Assembly (NCBI GenBank): GCA_934098515.1
Contig: CAKOOK010000001.1
Span: 1 to 64,000 of the forward strand
DNA length: 64,000 nucleotides
Reading direction: 5' to 3'
Source: an uncultured Bacilli bacterium
Lineage (GTDB): Bacteria > Bacillota_I > Bacilli_A > RF39 > UBA660
How positions within the stretch are numbered: the first letter of the stretch is position 1; each line of letters begins with the position of its first letter. The notes under the pieces are model-generated. The model searched no databases, was not told the origin of the DNA, and was given only the letters and a program-made list of their open reading frames with translations. Shown here piece after piece: positions 16,066-23,992 of this stretch. The translations under genes were made by a program, and so were the position numbers.

Positions 16066-16094
16066 AATATATCATATATATTTTAAATTATCAA
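16066..16094 (-). promoter_or_regulatory. Toxin-antitoxin promoter
   Basis: Minus-strand TTGATA (16089-16094) and TATATT (16066-16071), spacer 17. The -35 lies inside the 20-base palindrome, so a bound repressor would block RNA polymerase. The predicted start (~16059) leaves almost no leader. Confidence 0.6.
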
Positions 16095-16104
16095 TTGATA
16101 ATTT
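16085..16104. promoter_or_regulatory. Palindromic operator of the MqsR/Panacea pair
   Basis: AAATTATCAATTGATAATTT is a perfect 20-base palindrome just upstream of the operon and over its -35. This is typical of toxin-antitoxin autoregulation. Confidence 0.65.
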
Positions 16105-16128
16105 CATAAATTTAAAAAAAGTTATCTA

Positions 16129-17244
16129 CTATCTAAAAAATAGTAAATAACTTAAGAATGCAAAGTAAATTATAAAGATTATCCATCCGTTTACTCTTGA
16201 AGATGTATCATCTTTTTTAGATAAACCTAATGCCATAGATATAAATAAGCCACCAATTAAACCACCTATATGAGCGGCATTATCTATACCACTAAAACTA
16301 AATCCTAAGAATAGGTTTAGTAAAATAACTGGTACAATTTGTGATAGTAAAACACTACCTAAATATAATCTATAATGATATCCAAAATATAATAAGCATC
16401 CCATAAGACCAAAGATAGCTCCGCTTGCTCCTAGGCTATATCCTTGTGTAAGCAGTGCTGATAACATTGATGCGGTTATACCACTAACTAAATATATTAT
16501 TAAAAATTTAGTCTTACCAATAAATGTTTCAACCTGATTACCGATAACATATAAAGCGTACATATTAAATCCTAAATGAAGAATGCTAGCATGTAAGAAC
16601 GTACTTGTTAAAAGTAAATAAACCTTACCTGCTTTAACGGCATTTCCATCTAAAATAAACATATTAACTAAATCGGGATAAATAACACATAGAATATACA
16701 TTGCTATATTAAGAGCAATAAGAGCATTTGTAACAAAGTTCTTCTTAGGTTTAAATATTTTTTCATATTCTTTGTTATGTTCTTCAGTTTTTTCATTAAT
16801 ATCATTTGTAATATTAACAATCATATCAACATCATTTTCCTTATTTAAACCTGCAGTCTTTAGCTTTGGAAAAACTTCACCGATTGTATTTCGAACGTCT
16901 TTAATTGTCTTAATGTTATAAACATCGATATTTTTATCTGGATTGATTTTAATACCATCATTTAAGTCTAATAGGATATTCATTGTTTTCATCTTTAAGG
17001 AAAATGTTTTTTTCTTGATTTGTTTAACAATATTTTTTATTTTAAATACATCAAATTTGTATTGTTCTTCGTTATGTATGTAATTTGAATTGATTCTTAT
17101 AACTTTATATGGAGCTTCAAGATTTTCAAGCCATATTTCATTATTGACTCCATTAACTATTATTGGTTCATAGTCTTCTTCAGTAACAAAGTAATGAACT
17201 AGTTGCATTACAATTTCATCTTTATTACTAATTGCTACGCTCAT
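16129..17244 (-). CDS. Rhomboid family intramembrane serine protease
   Basis: 371 residues. An N-terminal cytoplasmic domain (~1-165) is followed by a six-helix rhomboid core. The catalytic Ser is in GASGAIFGLMG and the His in DNAAHIGGLIGG, and the HLGFNMYALYVIGN helix carries the oxyanion-region His/Asn. It cleaves membrane proteins within the bilayer; the substrate is unknown. The extended N-terminal domain resembles that of Bacillus GluP/YqgP. It is divergent from tspO. Confidence 0.9.
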   Translation of the reverse strand: MSVAISNKDEIVMQLVHYFVTEEDYEPIIVNGVNNEIWLENLEAPYKVIRINSNYIHNEEQYKFDVFKIKNIVKQIKKKTFSLKMKTMNILLDLNDGIKINPDKNIDVYNIKTIKDVRNTIGEVFPKLKTAGLNKENDVDMIVNITNDINEKTEEHNKEYEKIFKPKKNFVTNALIALNIAMYILCVIYPDLVNMFILDGNAVKAGKVYLLLTSTFLHASILHLGFNMYALYVIGNQVETFIGKTKFLIIYLVSGITASMLSALLTQGYSLGASGAIFGLMGCLLYFGYHYRLYLGSVLLSQIVPVILLNLFLGFSFSGIDNAAHIGGLIGGLFISMALGLSKKDDTSSRVNGWIIFIIYFAFLSYLLFFR

Positions 17245-17306
17245 AATACTTCACCTCTTGCATATATATTTTATAACAAATAATGTTTTTAGTAAAGGAG
17301 AATACT

Positions 17307-17753
17307 ATGTTTAAGAAAATCATTTGTTTCATAATGTTGTTAATTCCTTGGTTTGTATCTAGCATTCTTTTCCCATTTGATGCTGGTTTTTATAATTCGT
17401 TATATCTTCCAAAAATAACACCACCTAAATTTATTTTTATAATAATTTGGCCAGTACTTTTTACTCTAATCACAATCACTTTGTATAGAATTTTAAAAAA
17501 AGATAGTCTTAATAATGACTACCTTTATATTCTTATCATGAACTTTATTGGTGTAGAAACTTATAGTCTATTTTTCTTTTATATGAATAATTTATTTTTA
17601 TCACTAGTAAGTACTGTTGTAACTTTAGTAACAAGTATTTTTCTTACTATTGAAACTAGAAAATTAGATAACTCATGGGGCTTACTTATTCCTTATAATA
17701 TTTGGTGTTTATATGCCTTTATCTTAATAACATCCATCTATCTAACTAATTAA
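17307..17753 (+). CDS. TspO/MBR family protein
   Basis: 148 residues from the ATG at 17307, which has AAAGGAG 6 bases upstream. The earlier ATG at 17283 lies before that site and is rejected. Five membrane helices are seen. The family features are PKITPPKFIFIIIWPVLF and the Trp/Tyr-rich end SWGLLIPYNIWCLYAFIL. TspO proteins bind porphyrins and other hydrophobic ligands, and their bacterial role is linked to stress. It is convergent with rluD, overlapping its 3' end by 8 bases. Confidence 0.85.
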   Translation: MFKKIICFIMLLIPWFVSSILFPFDAGFYNSLYLPKITPPKFIFIIIWPVLFTLITITLYRILKKDSLNNDYLYILIMNFIGVETYSLFFFYMNNLFLSLVSTVVTLVTSIFLTIETRKLDNSWGLLIPYNIWCLYAFILITSIYLTN

Positions 17754-18621
17754 GTGTATCCAAAAAGTCTTGAAACTCTTTTGGTACATCACACTCAAAG
17801 TGTAAATGTTCATGAGTTGTTGGCTGCTCAAAATCTATTGATGCTGAATGTAAAAACTGACCAAAGTCATTATAGGCTTTGCCATAAACCGGATCATTAT
17901 ATACTGGATGACCAATATACTTCATATGAACTCTAATCTGATGTGTTCTACCTGTATCTAATATAAGTCTAAGTAATGTGTAATGTTCATATCTTTTTAA
18001 GACTTTAAAATGAGTAACTGCTTTTTTTGAGTTTTCGGACGTAACACACATTTTTTTTCTGTCTTTAGCATCTCTACCAATTGGAGCATCTATTACTCCT
18101 GTGTCTTCTCCAATAACACCACATACTAAGGCAATATATTCTCTTTTAATTGTTTTATTTTTAAAACCTTCTGCAAGTATATCATGGGCTTTGTCATTTT
18201 TAGCAACTAGCATAAGACCACTAGTGTCTTTATCTATTCTGTGAACGATGCCTGGTCTAAATGCTTCTTTGTTACTTAAGTTTTTTGTATAGTGCATAAG
18301 TGCATTAACTAAAGTTCCACTAGTATTACCATTACCGGGATGAACTACCATGCCACTTTTTTTATTGATAACAAGTAGGTCATCATCTTCGTAAACAATA
18401 TTTATTGGAATATCTTCTGCTTCAAAACTTGCTTCTTTTATAAATCCATCTTTAACAAATAATTCATCAGCCTCGCTTAGTATTAAACTAGCTTTAACTT
18501 CTTTCCCATTAACAAGAACAAATCCTTCATCAATCATCTTCTTAACTGTACTTCTAGAAATACCTAATTCTTCAGCTAAATATTTATCGATTCTTTCTTC
18601 TCTTAATACTTCTACTTCCAT
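17746..18621 (-). CDS. rluD: 23S rRNA pseudouridine synthase, RluD family
   Basis: 291 residues from the ATG at 18621, which is preceded by AAAGGTG. The upstream GTG at 18630 overlaps that site. An S4 RNA-binding domain (~10-75, RIDKYLAEELGISRSTVKKMI) precedes the catalytic domain with HRIDKDTSGLMLVAKN (catalytic Asp) and TGRTHQIRVHMKYIGHPVYND. The start lies inside lspA (38-base overlap), the classical lspA-rluD arrangement of Bacillota. The exact target uridine is not certain. Confidence 0.93.
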   Translation of the reverse strand: MEVEVLREERIDKYLAEELGISRSTVKKMIDEGFVLVNGKEVKASLILSEADELFVKDGFIKEASFEAEDIPINIVYEDDDLLVINKKSGMVVHPGNGNTSGTLVNALMHYTKNLSNKEAFRPGIVHRIDKDTSGLMLVAKNDKAHDILAEGFKNKTIKREYIALVCGVIGEDTGVIDAPIGRDAKDRKKMCVTSENSKKAVTHFKVLKRYEHYTLLRLILDTGRTHQIRVHMKYIGHPVYNDPVYGKAYNDFGQFLHSASIDFEQPTTHEHLHFECDVPKEFQDFLDTLN

Positions 18622-19048
18622 CTTCTTCACCTTTCAAACATGCGTATAGTAACAAAATAGTTCCAATAACAATACCAATATCTGCAATATTAAAAATTGG
18701 ATAACTATATGTGCCAAATTTAAAATATATAAAATCTCTTACATAACCATAAATCACTCGGTCATACAAGTTACCTAAGCATCCACCTAAAAGTAAGCCA
18801 AATGCTAAGGTGTTACGTTTATTTTCTTTAAAGTCACTAATAAATTTAATAATAAAATATATTGCACACACGCCAACTAATATAAGCATTAGTCTTTTTG
18901 AAGAAAGAATGCTCCAAGCAGCGCCATCATTAATAACTCTCTTAAACTCAAAAAAATTTTTAATAATAACTAAATCTTTTACAAAATATTTAGTTAACAT
19001 ATCTATCAAAAAAGTGATAATACTTATTATAAATATTTTTTTTCTCAT
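18584..19048 (-). CDS. lspA: Lipoprotein signal peptidase
   Basis: 154 residues with four membrane helices. This aspartyl protease cleaves signal peptides from diacylglyceryl-prolipoproteins. Catalytic Asp motifs are GGCLGNLYDRVIYGYVRDFI and FNIADIGI. It overlaps the downstream rluD, and ylmC follows on the upstream side 28 bases away. Confidence 0.95.
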   Translation of the reverse strand: MRKKIFIISIITFLIDMLTKYFVKDLVIIKNFFEFKRVINDGAAWSILSSKRLMLILVGVCAIYFIIKFISDFKENKRNTLAFGLLLGGCLGNLYDRVIYGYVRDFIYFKFGTYSYPIFNIADIGIVIGTILLLYACLKGEEDGSRSIKRRKNR

Positions 19049-19076
19049 AAAACACCTTAGTAAAATTATACTATTT

Positions 19077-19292
19077 TTATTCTAAATCAACAAGTATAAC
19101 ATCACTGCCAATAGTCCTTATATCCTTAAAAGTGATTTTATAATCCCCAGTTTTTCTCATCATCTTGGTACTGCTTACTACTAAATAATTAATTATACCG
19201 TCTGAGTTTACATTTATATCAACTATCCTACCTAGTCTAGCACCTGTTTTTGTATTAATAATATCTTTACTTTGCATATCACTCATTAGCAC
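19077..19292 (-). CDS. YlmC/YmxH family PRC-barrel sporulation protein
   Basis: 71 residues starting at GTG 19290-19292, with AGGTG 6 bases upstream. The longer frame to 19301 places the start in the ribosome site. The sequence SKDIINTKTGARLGRIVDINVNSDG and the final SDVILVDLE match the small PRC-barrel proteins that sit next to sigG in spore formers. The molecular role is unknown. It lies 27 bases downstream of sigG and is probably in the same transcript. Confidence 0.85.
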   Translation of the reverse strand: MLMSDMQSKDIINTKTGARLGRIVDINVNSDGIINYLVVSSTKMMRKTGDYKITFKDIRTIGSDVILVDLE

Positions 19293-19319
19293 TTTAATCA
19301 CCTATCTAATTATATGCTT

Positions 19320-20093
19320 TTAGTCCATATATCTTCTTAGGTATCTAATTGCATTCTTTTCAATTCTTGATACTTGTGCTTGGGAAACACCTAAATCGTC
19401 TGCTATCTCCATTTGTGTCTTTCCATAGATATATCTAGCCATGAGAACATGCCTTCCTCTATCATTTAATTTTGTTAGAGCACTATCTAAACTAACTTTG
19501 TCATCTTTATCAATACCAGTTTCTTTATCGGCAATCTGATCAAGCAAATAAATTGTATCTCCACCATCATTATATATTGGATCAAATATACTAGCAGTTG
19601 GCATCAAACTCTCTAAAGATGAGGCTAGTTCATATTCTTCTATTCCTAGGGCATCACAGATTTCTTTATTGCTTGGCTCAAATCCATGAATGTTTTGGTA
19701 TTCATCCTTAAATTTAAGAATTTTGTAAGCACTATCTCTTATACCTCTACTAATCCTAACTGCACTAGAATCTCTAATAAATCTTTTAACCTCTCCAATA
19801 ATTAAAGGAACAGCATACGTTGAAAACATAACATTATATTCAAGTGAGAAATTTTCAACTGCTTTAATAAGGCCTAACACACCAACTTGAAATAAATCAT
19901 TCATATCATATTTTCCATTATTATATTTTTTAATTATACTAAGAACAAGTTTCAAGTTACCATTAATTAACTCTTCTTTGGCCAACATATCACCATCTTT
20001 ATATTTCTTAAAAAGCTCTAACATCTCATCATTTTTAAGAACTTTAATATTATTAGTATCTACAAAAGGAATATCAACTTTATATTTACCCAC
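19320..20093 (-). CDS. sigG: Forespore sigma factor, SigG type
   Basis: 257 residues from GTG 20091-20093 (GAGGTGAG upstream). Family landmarks in order: VDTNNIKVLKNDEMLELF (region 1.2 of sigma-G), NGNLKLVLSIIKKY, DLFQVGVLGLIKAV (2.2), FSTYAVPLIIGEVKRFIRD (2.3-2.4), IFDPIYNDGGDTIYLLDQI (3), and GKTQMEIADDLGVSQAQVSRIEKNAI (4.2). It directs late forespore transcription. Normally it follows sigE directly, but here two unrelated genes intervene. Confidence 0.93.
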   Translation of the reverse strand: MGKYKVDIPFVDTNNIKVLKNDEMLELFKKYKDGDMLAKEELINGNLKLVLSIIKKYNNGKYDMNDLFQVGVLGLIKAVENFSLEYNVMFSTYAVPLIIGEVKRFIRDSSAVRISRGIRDSAYKILKFKDEYQNIHGFEPSNKEICDALGIEEYELASSLESLMPTASIFDPIYNDGGDTIYLLDQIADKETGIDKDDKVSLDSALTKLNDRGRHVLMARYIYGKTQMEIADDLGVSQAQVSRIEKNAIRYLRRYMD

Positions 20094-20343
20094 TATCCTC
20101 ACCTCTAGTTTATAGTGGAAAAATATGTTGTTATTTATTCACTAAATTGCCTCATGCTTTATAATTTAATTTATAACATTCAACTATTTATTTGCTTATA
20201 AGTAATAAAAATATTATAAAAATAAATTAATATATATTATTTTCATTTAAATAATTTTCTAATGCAGCTCAATAGTCCTATATTATTATTTCAATATTAT
20301 AGTAAAAAACATTCAATAAATTTATCGAATGTTTTACTGTCAA
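20094..20343. other. AT-rich gene-free interval upstream of sigG
   Basis: About 250 bases of very AT-rich sequence between sigG and the CFI-box gene. No open frame or strong hairpin is seen beyond a weak inverted pair ACATTC/GAATGT near 20310-20335. It must hold the sigG promoter, but I cannot define it. Confidence 0.5.
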
Positions 20344-20904
20344 TTAAAGAGTTTTTAATTTTAAAGTGTCTACAACTTTATTAATTAATTTACCTTTTGC
20401 AAATTGCTCTTCTAATGCCAAAATGCTATTTTTGTATCTTTTATAAGCTTCTTCATAGTTTCCATCAACAATCTGTTCAACACAATAATCAACGATTGTG
20501 TCATATATATAATCATAAATAACAGCAGAACGTTTCTCAGTATCAATTGCTTCTACTATATAAGGGGCTACAGCATAATAATGCTTTATATCTTCTTGTG
20601 ATACAAAATTATCTCTAAACCATCTTAGTACCCTTAATTCATAACAATCATCATCAAAAGTTTCTTGAAAATGTTGCATACAAGCTGAAGTCAAATAACA
20701 GCCGCCAGAACTTGGTTCTTTATTTCCATCTATTTTTGTTATAGCTTCATATGTTTTATTATCTGTATTTACTTTAATATGAACTGAATTATGTTTTTTT
20801 TGAGGATCGCTGGAATATATATCTATTTTAGCACCACTTTTTCCATTGCTTTTTTTACTTCCGTACTCGGTTACCCTTATTACTTTACCATTTTCATTAC
20901 TCAT
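20344..20904 (-). CDS. Protein with CFI-box-like cysteine motif
   Basis: 186 residues, soluble. The middle contains CYLTSACMQHFQETFDDDC followed by YELRVLRWFRDNFV and a helical tail with HYYAVAPYIVEAID. The C-x-(L/I)-T-x-A-C ... EL-x-x-LR-x-FRD pattern resembles CFI-box domains, which are of unknown function. It is encoded 2 bases after its upstream neighbour (20907-21263), with which it forms a pair lodged between sigE and sigG. Its role is not known, and the location does not prove a spore function. Confidence 0.6.
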   Translation of the reverse strand: MSNENGKVIRVTEYGSKKSNGKSGAKIDIYSSDPQKKHNSVHIKVNTDNKTYEAITKIDGNKEPSSGGCYLTSACMQHFQETFDDDCYELRVLRWFRDNFVSQEDIKHYYAVAPYIVEAIDTEKRSAVIYDYIYDTIVDYCVEQIVDGNYEEAYKRYKNSILALEEQFAKGKLINKVVDTLKLKTL

Positions 20905-20906
20905 TT

Positions 20907-21263
20907 TTACTCCATTTCAATTTGTTTCTTTCTTAATTCCATTAATTCAAACATCCAAATAACAATTTCATCAGATAATTCACTTTCAAGACCAATACTA
21001 GAATCATATAAATACTTATCCTTTAATGCATCTAATCTATAATATACATCCAATAATTCCTGTGATTCTATAAAAAATAAATTTCTATCATTTTGAAATT
21101 TTGCTCCCCATCCAGCAATAACATGTATTAAGTTATGAATCTCTTTATGTGAACTTTTATAAGATTTTAATTCAGTCATAATTGCAAGTGGTCCAATCAA
21201 TCTAGAAAAAGCTATATCAATATCATCACAAATATCTGAATTATTTAAATTATTTTCATTCAT
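20907..21263 (-). CDS. Hypothetical helical protein, partner of CFI-box gene
   Basis: 118 residues from the ATG at 21261-21263 (AAAGGA 9-12 bases upstream). A TTG at 21269 is too close to that site. The protein is soluble and predicted mainly helical (LIHVIAGWGAKFQNDRNLFFIES, then a long C-terminal helix). No family is recognised. It is tightly coupled to the next gene, so the two products may interact. Confidence 0.55.
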   Translation of the reverse strand: MNENNLNNSDICDDIDIAFSRLIGPLAIMTELKSYKSSHKEIHNLIHVIAGWGAKFQNDRNLFFIESQELLDVYYRLDALKDKYLYDSSIGLESELSDEIVIWMFELMELRKKQIEME

Positions 21264-21336
21264 AAACAAATTTCCTTTCTTACCACATATTATATATTAT
21301 TTAATCAAGTAAATCAAATTATTTTATTTAAAAAAA

Positions 21337-21354
21337 TGTCGCCACAGGTGACAC
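21337..21354. repeat. Small palindrome related to the DUF1016 hairpin
   Basis: TGTCGCC-aca-GGTGACA forms a near-palindrome. In the minus-strand frame it would encode VSPVAT, aligning with the hairpin codons of DUF1016 genes at 40.1 and 41.4 kb. It may be a relic of such a gene. Confidence 0.3.
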
Positions 21355-21392
21355 TTTTAAGATTTTAACATAAATTATTTTTCTAAATTTTG

Positions 21393-21418
21393 AATTGGTC
21401 AGGCGCGTCTGACCAATT
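21393..21418. repeat. Perfect 10-bp inverted repeat downstream of sigE
   Basis: AATTGGTCAG-gcgcgt-CTGACCAATT is a perfect 10-bp stem located 15 bases beyond the sigE stop. On the minus strand it is not followed by a T-run, so it is an atypical terminator at best. It may belong to the same scattered palindrome set as 21337-21354. Confidence 0.5.
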
Positions 21419-21432
21419 GATAATTCCAAGTT

Positions 21433-22122
21433 CTATTTAAGTAATGCACCTTGTAACTTCTTAACAACTTTCTTCTCTAATCTAGATATATAAGACTGAC
21501 TAATACCAAGCATCTCTGCTACTTCTTTCTGTGTATAATCATCAGTTCCATTAAGCCCATATCTAAGTGTCATAATAAGTTTTTCTCTATCACTTAAAGT
21601 ACTAAGTTCATTACTTAAAGTTATCTTATTTTCTTTTTCACTAAATTCATCAAATACCAAGTCTCCTTCAGTTCCAAGAATATCTTCTAAATGAAGTTCA
21701 TTTCCTTCAGCATCATAGTTTAGTGCATCTTCTAAACTTACTTCTGCTCTTCTTTTTTTATTCTTTCTTAAATACATCAAAATCTCATTAGCAATACACC
21801 TAGACGCATATGTTGCTAGTTTTATATTCTTATCAGGCTTATAAGTCTCAATACCTTTAATAAGTCCAATTGTCCCAATACTAACTAAATCTTCTAAATC
21901 ATAACCAGCACTTTCATACTTCTTAGCAAGAAATACCACTAATCTTAAATTATGTTCAATCAGTTTGTTTCTTGCTTCTATATTACCACTTTTAGATAGA
22001 ATAACATAATTGAGTTCTTCTTCTTTAGATAATGGTGGTGGTAAAACATCAGTACTACCTAAAAATAAAATATTAGTATCAATCTTTAGTAACTTACAAA
22101 TTAAACTCCATAACTTTTTCAT
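21433..22122 (-). CDS. sigE: Mother-cell sigma factor, SigE precursor
   Basis: 229 residues. The N-terminal ~30 residues (MKKLWSLICKLLKID...) are a hydrophobic pro-sequence like that of pro-sigma-E, followed by the conserved LPPPLSKEEE. Next come NLRLVVFLAKKY, DLVSIGTIGLIKGI, IKLATYASRCIANEILMYLR and the C-terminal TQKEVAEMLGISQSYISRLEK. It would be activated by SpoIIGA, which is encoded immediately upstream with a 4-base overlap. It drives early mother-cell transcription during spore formation. Confidence 0.95.
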   Translation of the reverse strand: MKKLWSLICKLLKIDTNILFLGSTDVLPPPLSKEEELNYVILSKSGNIEARNKLIEHNLRLVVFLAKKYESAGYDLEDLVSIGTIGLIKGIETYKPDKNIKLATYASRCIANEILMYLRKNKKRRAEVSLEDALNYDAEGNELHLEDILGTEGDLVFDEFSEKENKITLSNELSTLSDREKLIMTLRYGLNGTDDYTQKEVAEMLGISQSYISRLEKKVVKKLQGALLK

Positions 22123-22874
22123 AAAGCCTCCTTGTTTAAAATAATATTTACTCCCTTGTAATTAACATCACTAATACCTACTAATACTTTTACATCTTTG
22201 CCATCAATAACAACCTTGTCTGGTTTAAATATTTTTAGTAGTCCACTACCACCAACAACTTTATAAGGCATATAACTAAATAACATATCCCCCTTAACTA
22301 AACTACCATTAACAAGAATAACTGGCTTATTAAAATATCTTAAATTGTTACCAGTATCTACAAAACCAGTCTCATTTATAATTAAATCTTTATAATATAT
22401 GCTTACATCTAAATAATTAGAATTATTACATCTATAACTCTTAACATACATAATATACTTAAATAAAATGATTAAGCCAACTGGTAAATAAAGTAAAACA
22501 TTATATCCGATAGTTCCTTTACTAAATACTAGTCCATTACTTTCTAAAGTAATCGTATCATTAAGTAAATATAAAGAGCCACCTAATATAATACTTATAA
22601 TATATAACCAAAACAAATTTTCTTTAAAATAATCGAAGCCTTTATAGCCAAAAGCAATGATAACTAAAAAAATACTTATAACAAGTTTATATGTGATCAT
22701 CAAAAAACTACCTTTAATGATAAATAATAAAAGTGTAGATAAACTACCAATTAAAGAACTTATAACAATTTTTCTAAATTTGGTGTGTCTTTTTAATAAC
22801 ATATCAACACCAATTATAAGAAGCATATCAATAACAAAATTAAGTATTAAGACTACATCTATGTATATTGTCAT
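22119..22874 (-). CDS. spoIIGA: Sporulation sigma-E processing peptidase
   Basis: 251 residues from the ATG at 22872-22874, with AGGTGAT upstream. The longer frame to 22907 runs into a terminator hairpin. Five membrane helices (~1-140) lead to a cytoplasmic aspartyl-protease domain with DTGN (catalytic Asp in FVDTGNNLRYF). Dimers of this domain cleave the pro-sequence of sigma-E. The operon spoIIGA-sigE lies next to ftsAZ as in Bacillus. Confidence 0.92.
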   Translation of the reverse strand: MTIYIDVVLILNFVIDMLLIIGVDMLLKRHTKFRKIVISSLIGSLSTLLLFIIKGSFLMITYKLVISIFLVIIAFGYKGFDYFKENLFWLYIISIILGGSLYLLNDTITLESNGLVFSKGTIGYNVLLYLPVGLIILFKYIMYVKSYRCNNSNYLDVSIYYKDLIINETGFVDTGNNLRYFNKPVILVNGSLVKGDMLFSYMPYKVVGGSGLLKIFKPDKVVIDGKDVKVLVGISDVNYKGVNIILNKEAL

Positions 22875-22894
22875 GGTATCACCTATATTATTAT

Positions 22895-22920
22895 AAAAAA
22901 AAGACATCTATAAAGATGTC
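22895..22920 (-). terminator. Terminator between ftsZ and spoIIGA
   Basis: GACATC-tttata-GATGTC with eight T on the minus strand, separating the ftsAZ transcript from spoIIGA-sigE. The plus-strand reading at 22917-22923 contains TGTCGAA, the core of a Spo0A box, but this may be chance. Confidence 0.8.
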
Positions 22921-22935
22921 GAATAAAGTTATAAA

Positions 22936-23979
22936 TTAAAAATTATCTCTTTCTCTTAAGAATGGGGGGATATCAAAATCACTTTCTTCTTCTAATTTTG
23001 GTCTTCCTTGTGTAGGTGTATCTGCTTGTGGTACATCATCAAATCCAGTAGCAATTACGGTAACGATTACTTCATCATTTAAGTTTTCATTAATAACAGC
23101 ACCGAAGATAATATTAATATCTGTGTTACTACTTTGTCTTACTACTTCAGCAGCATCTTCTGCCTCAAATAGGGTTAAGCTTGTTCCACCAGTTACATTA
23201 ATGATAGCATCTGTTGCTCCATCAATACTAGTTTCAAGTAGTGGACTAGATACGGCTTGTTTCGCTGCTTCAATTGCTCTATTTTCACCTACTCCTAAAC
23301 CAATACCAATAAGTGCTGAGCCACGTTTTGCCATTACTGTCTTAACATCGGCAAAGTCTAAGTTAACTAAACCAGATACAGCGATTAGGTCGCTGATAGA
23401 TTGAACACCTCTATGAAGAACGTTATCTACTTCTTTAAAGGCATCAATCATTGGTGTGCTCTTATCAATAATTTCTCTTAAACGGTCGTTTGGAATAACA
23501 ATTAGGGTATCTACGTGTTTCTTTAATTCTTCAATACCAAGTACTGCTTGTTCCATACGTCTTTTACCTTCGAATCTAAAAGGTTTAGTAACTATACCAA
23601 CAGTAAGAGCTCCTAAATCTTGAGCAATCTCAGCAATAACAGGTGCAGCACCAGTACCAGTTCCACCACCCATACCGCAAGTAACAAAGACCATATCAGC
23701 TCCTTTTAGGGCTTCTTTAATTTCTTCTTTGCTTTCCATGGCAGCGCTTCTACCAACTTCAGGATTAGCTCCAGCACCAAGTCCACCAGTCATGTTAGCA
23801 CCAATTTGTAACTTACAAGCAGCTTTACTAGCGTTTAAAACTTGTAAGTCAGTATTAGCAACTATGAACTCAACACCTTTAACTCCTGACTCTATCATTC
23901 GGTTTACTGCGTTATTTCCGCCTCCACCGACACCAATAACTTTTATCTTAGCGATTTGATCCATCTCTAATCCAAACAT
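22936..23979 (-). CDS. ftsZ: Cell division protein FtsZ
   Basis: 347 residues. This tubulin-like GTPase forms the division ring. Visible features are KVIGVGGGGNNAVNRM, the tubulin signature GGGTGTGAAPVIAEIAQ, the T7 loop NLDFADVKTVM with its catalytic Asp, and the C-terminal tail DIPPFLRERDNF that binds FtsA and other partners. It follows ftsA by 13 bases in one operon. Confidence 0.98.
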   Translation of the reverse strand: MFGLEMDQIAKIKVIGVGGGGNNAVNRMIESGVKGVEFIVANTDLQVLNASKAACKLQIGANMTGGLGAGANPEVGRSAAMESKEEIKEALKGADMVFVTCGMGGGTGTGAAPVIAEIAQDLGALTVGIVTKPFRFEGKRRMEQAVLGIEELKKHVDTLIVIPNDRLREIIDKSTPMIDAFKEVDNVLHRGVQSISDLIAVSGLVNLDFADVKTVMAKRGSALIGIGLGVGENRAIEAAKQAVSSPLLETSIDGATDAIINVTGGTSLTLFEAEDAAEVVRQSSNTDINIIFGAVINENLNDEVIVTVIATGFDDVPQADTPTQGRPKLEEESDFDIPPFLRERDNF

Positions 23980-23992
23980 TTATATCTCTCCT

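Noticed and set aside
20094..20343. Possible riboswitch or T-box before sigG
   Set aside because: The interval is AT-rich with no T-box motif, no conserved aptamer-like segment and no clear antiterminator.
22917..22923. Spo0A-box-like TGTCGAA upstream of spoIIGA
   Set aside because: A 7-base match inside a terminator hairpin; too short and only one occurrence, so chance is likely.
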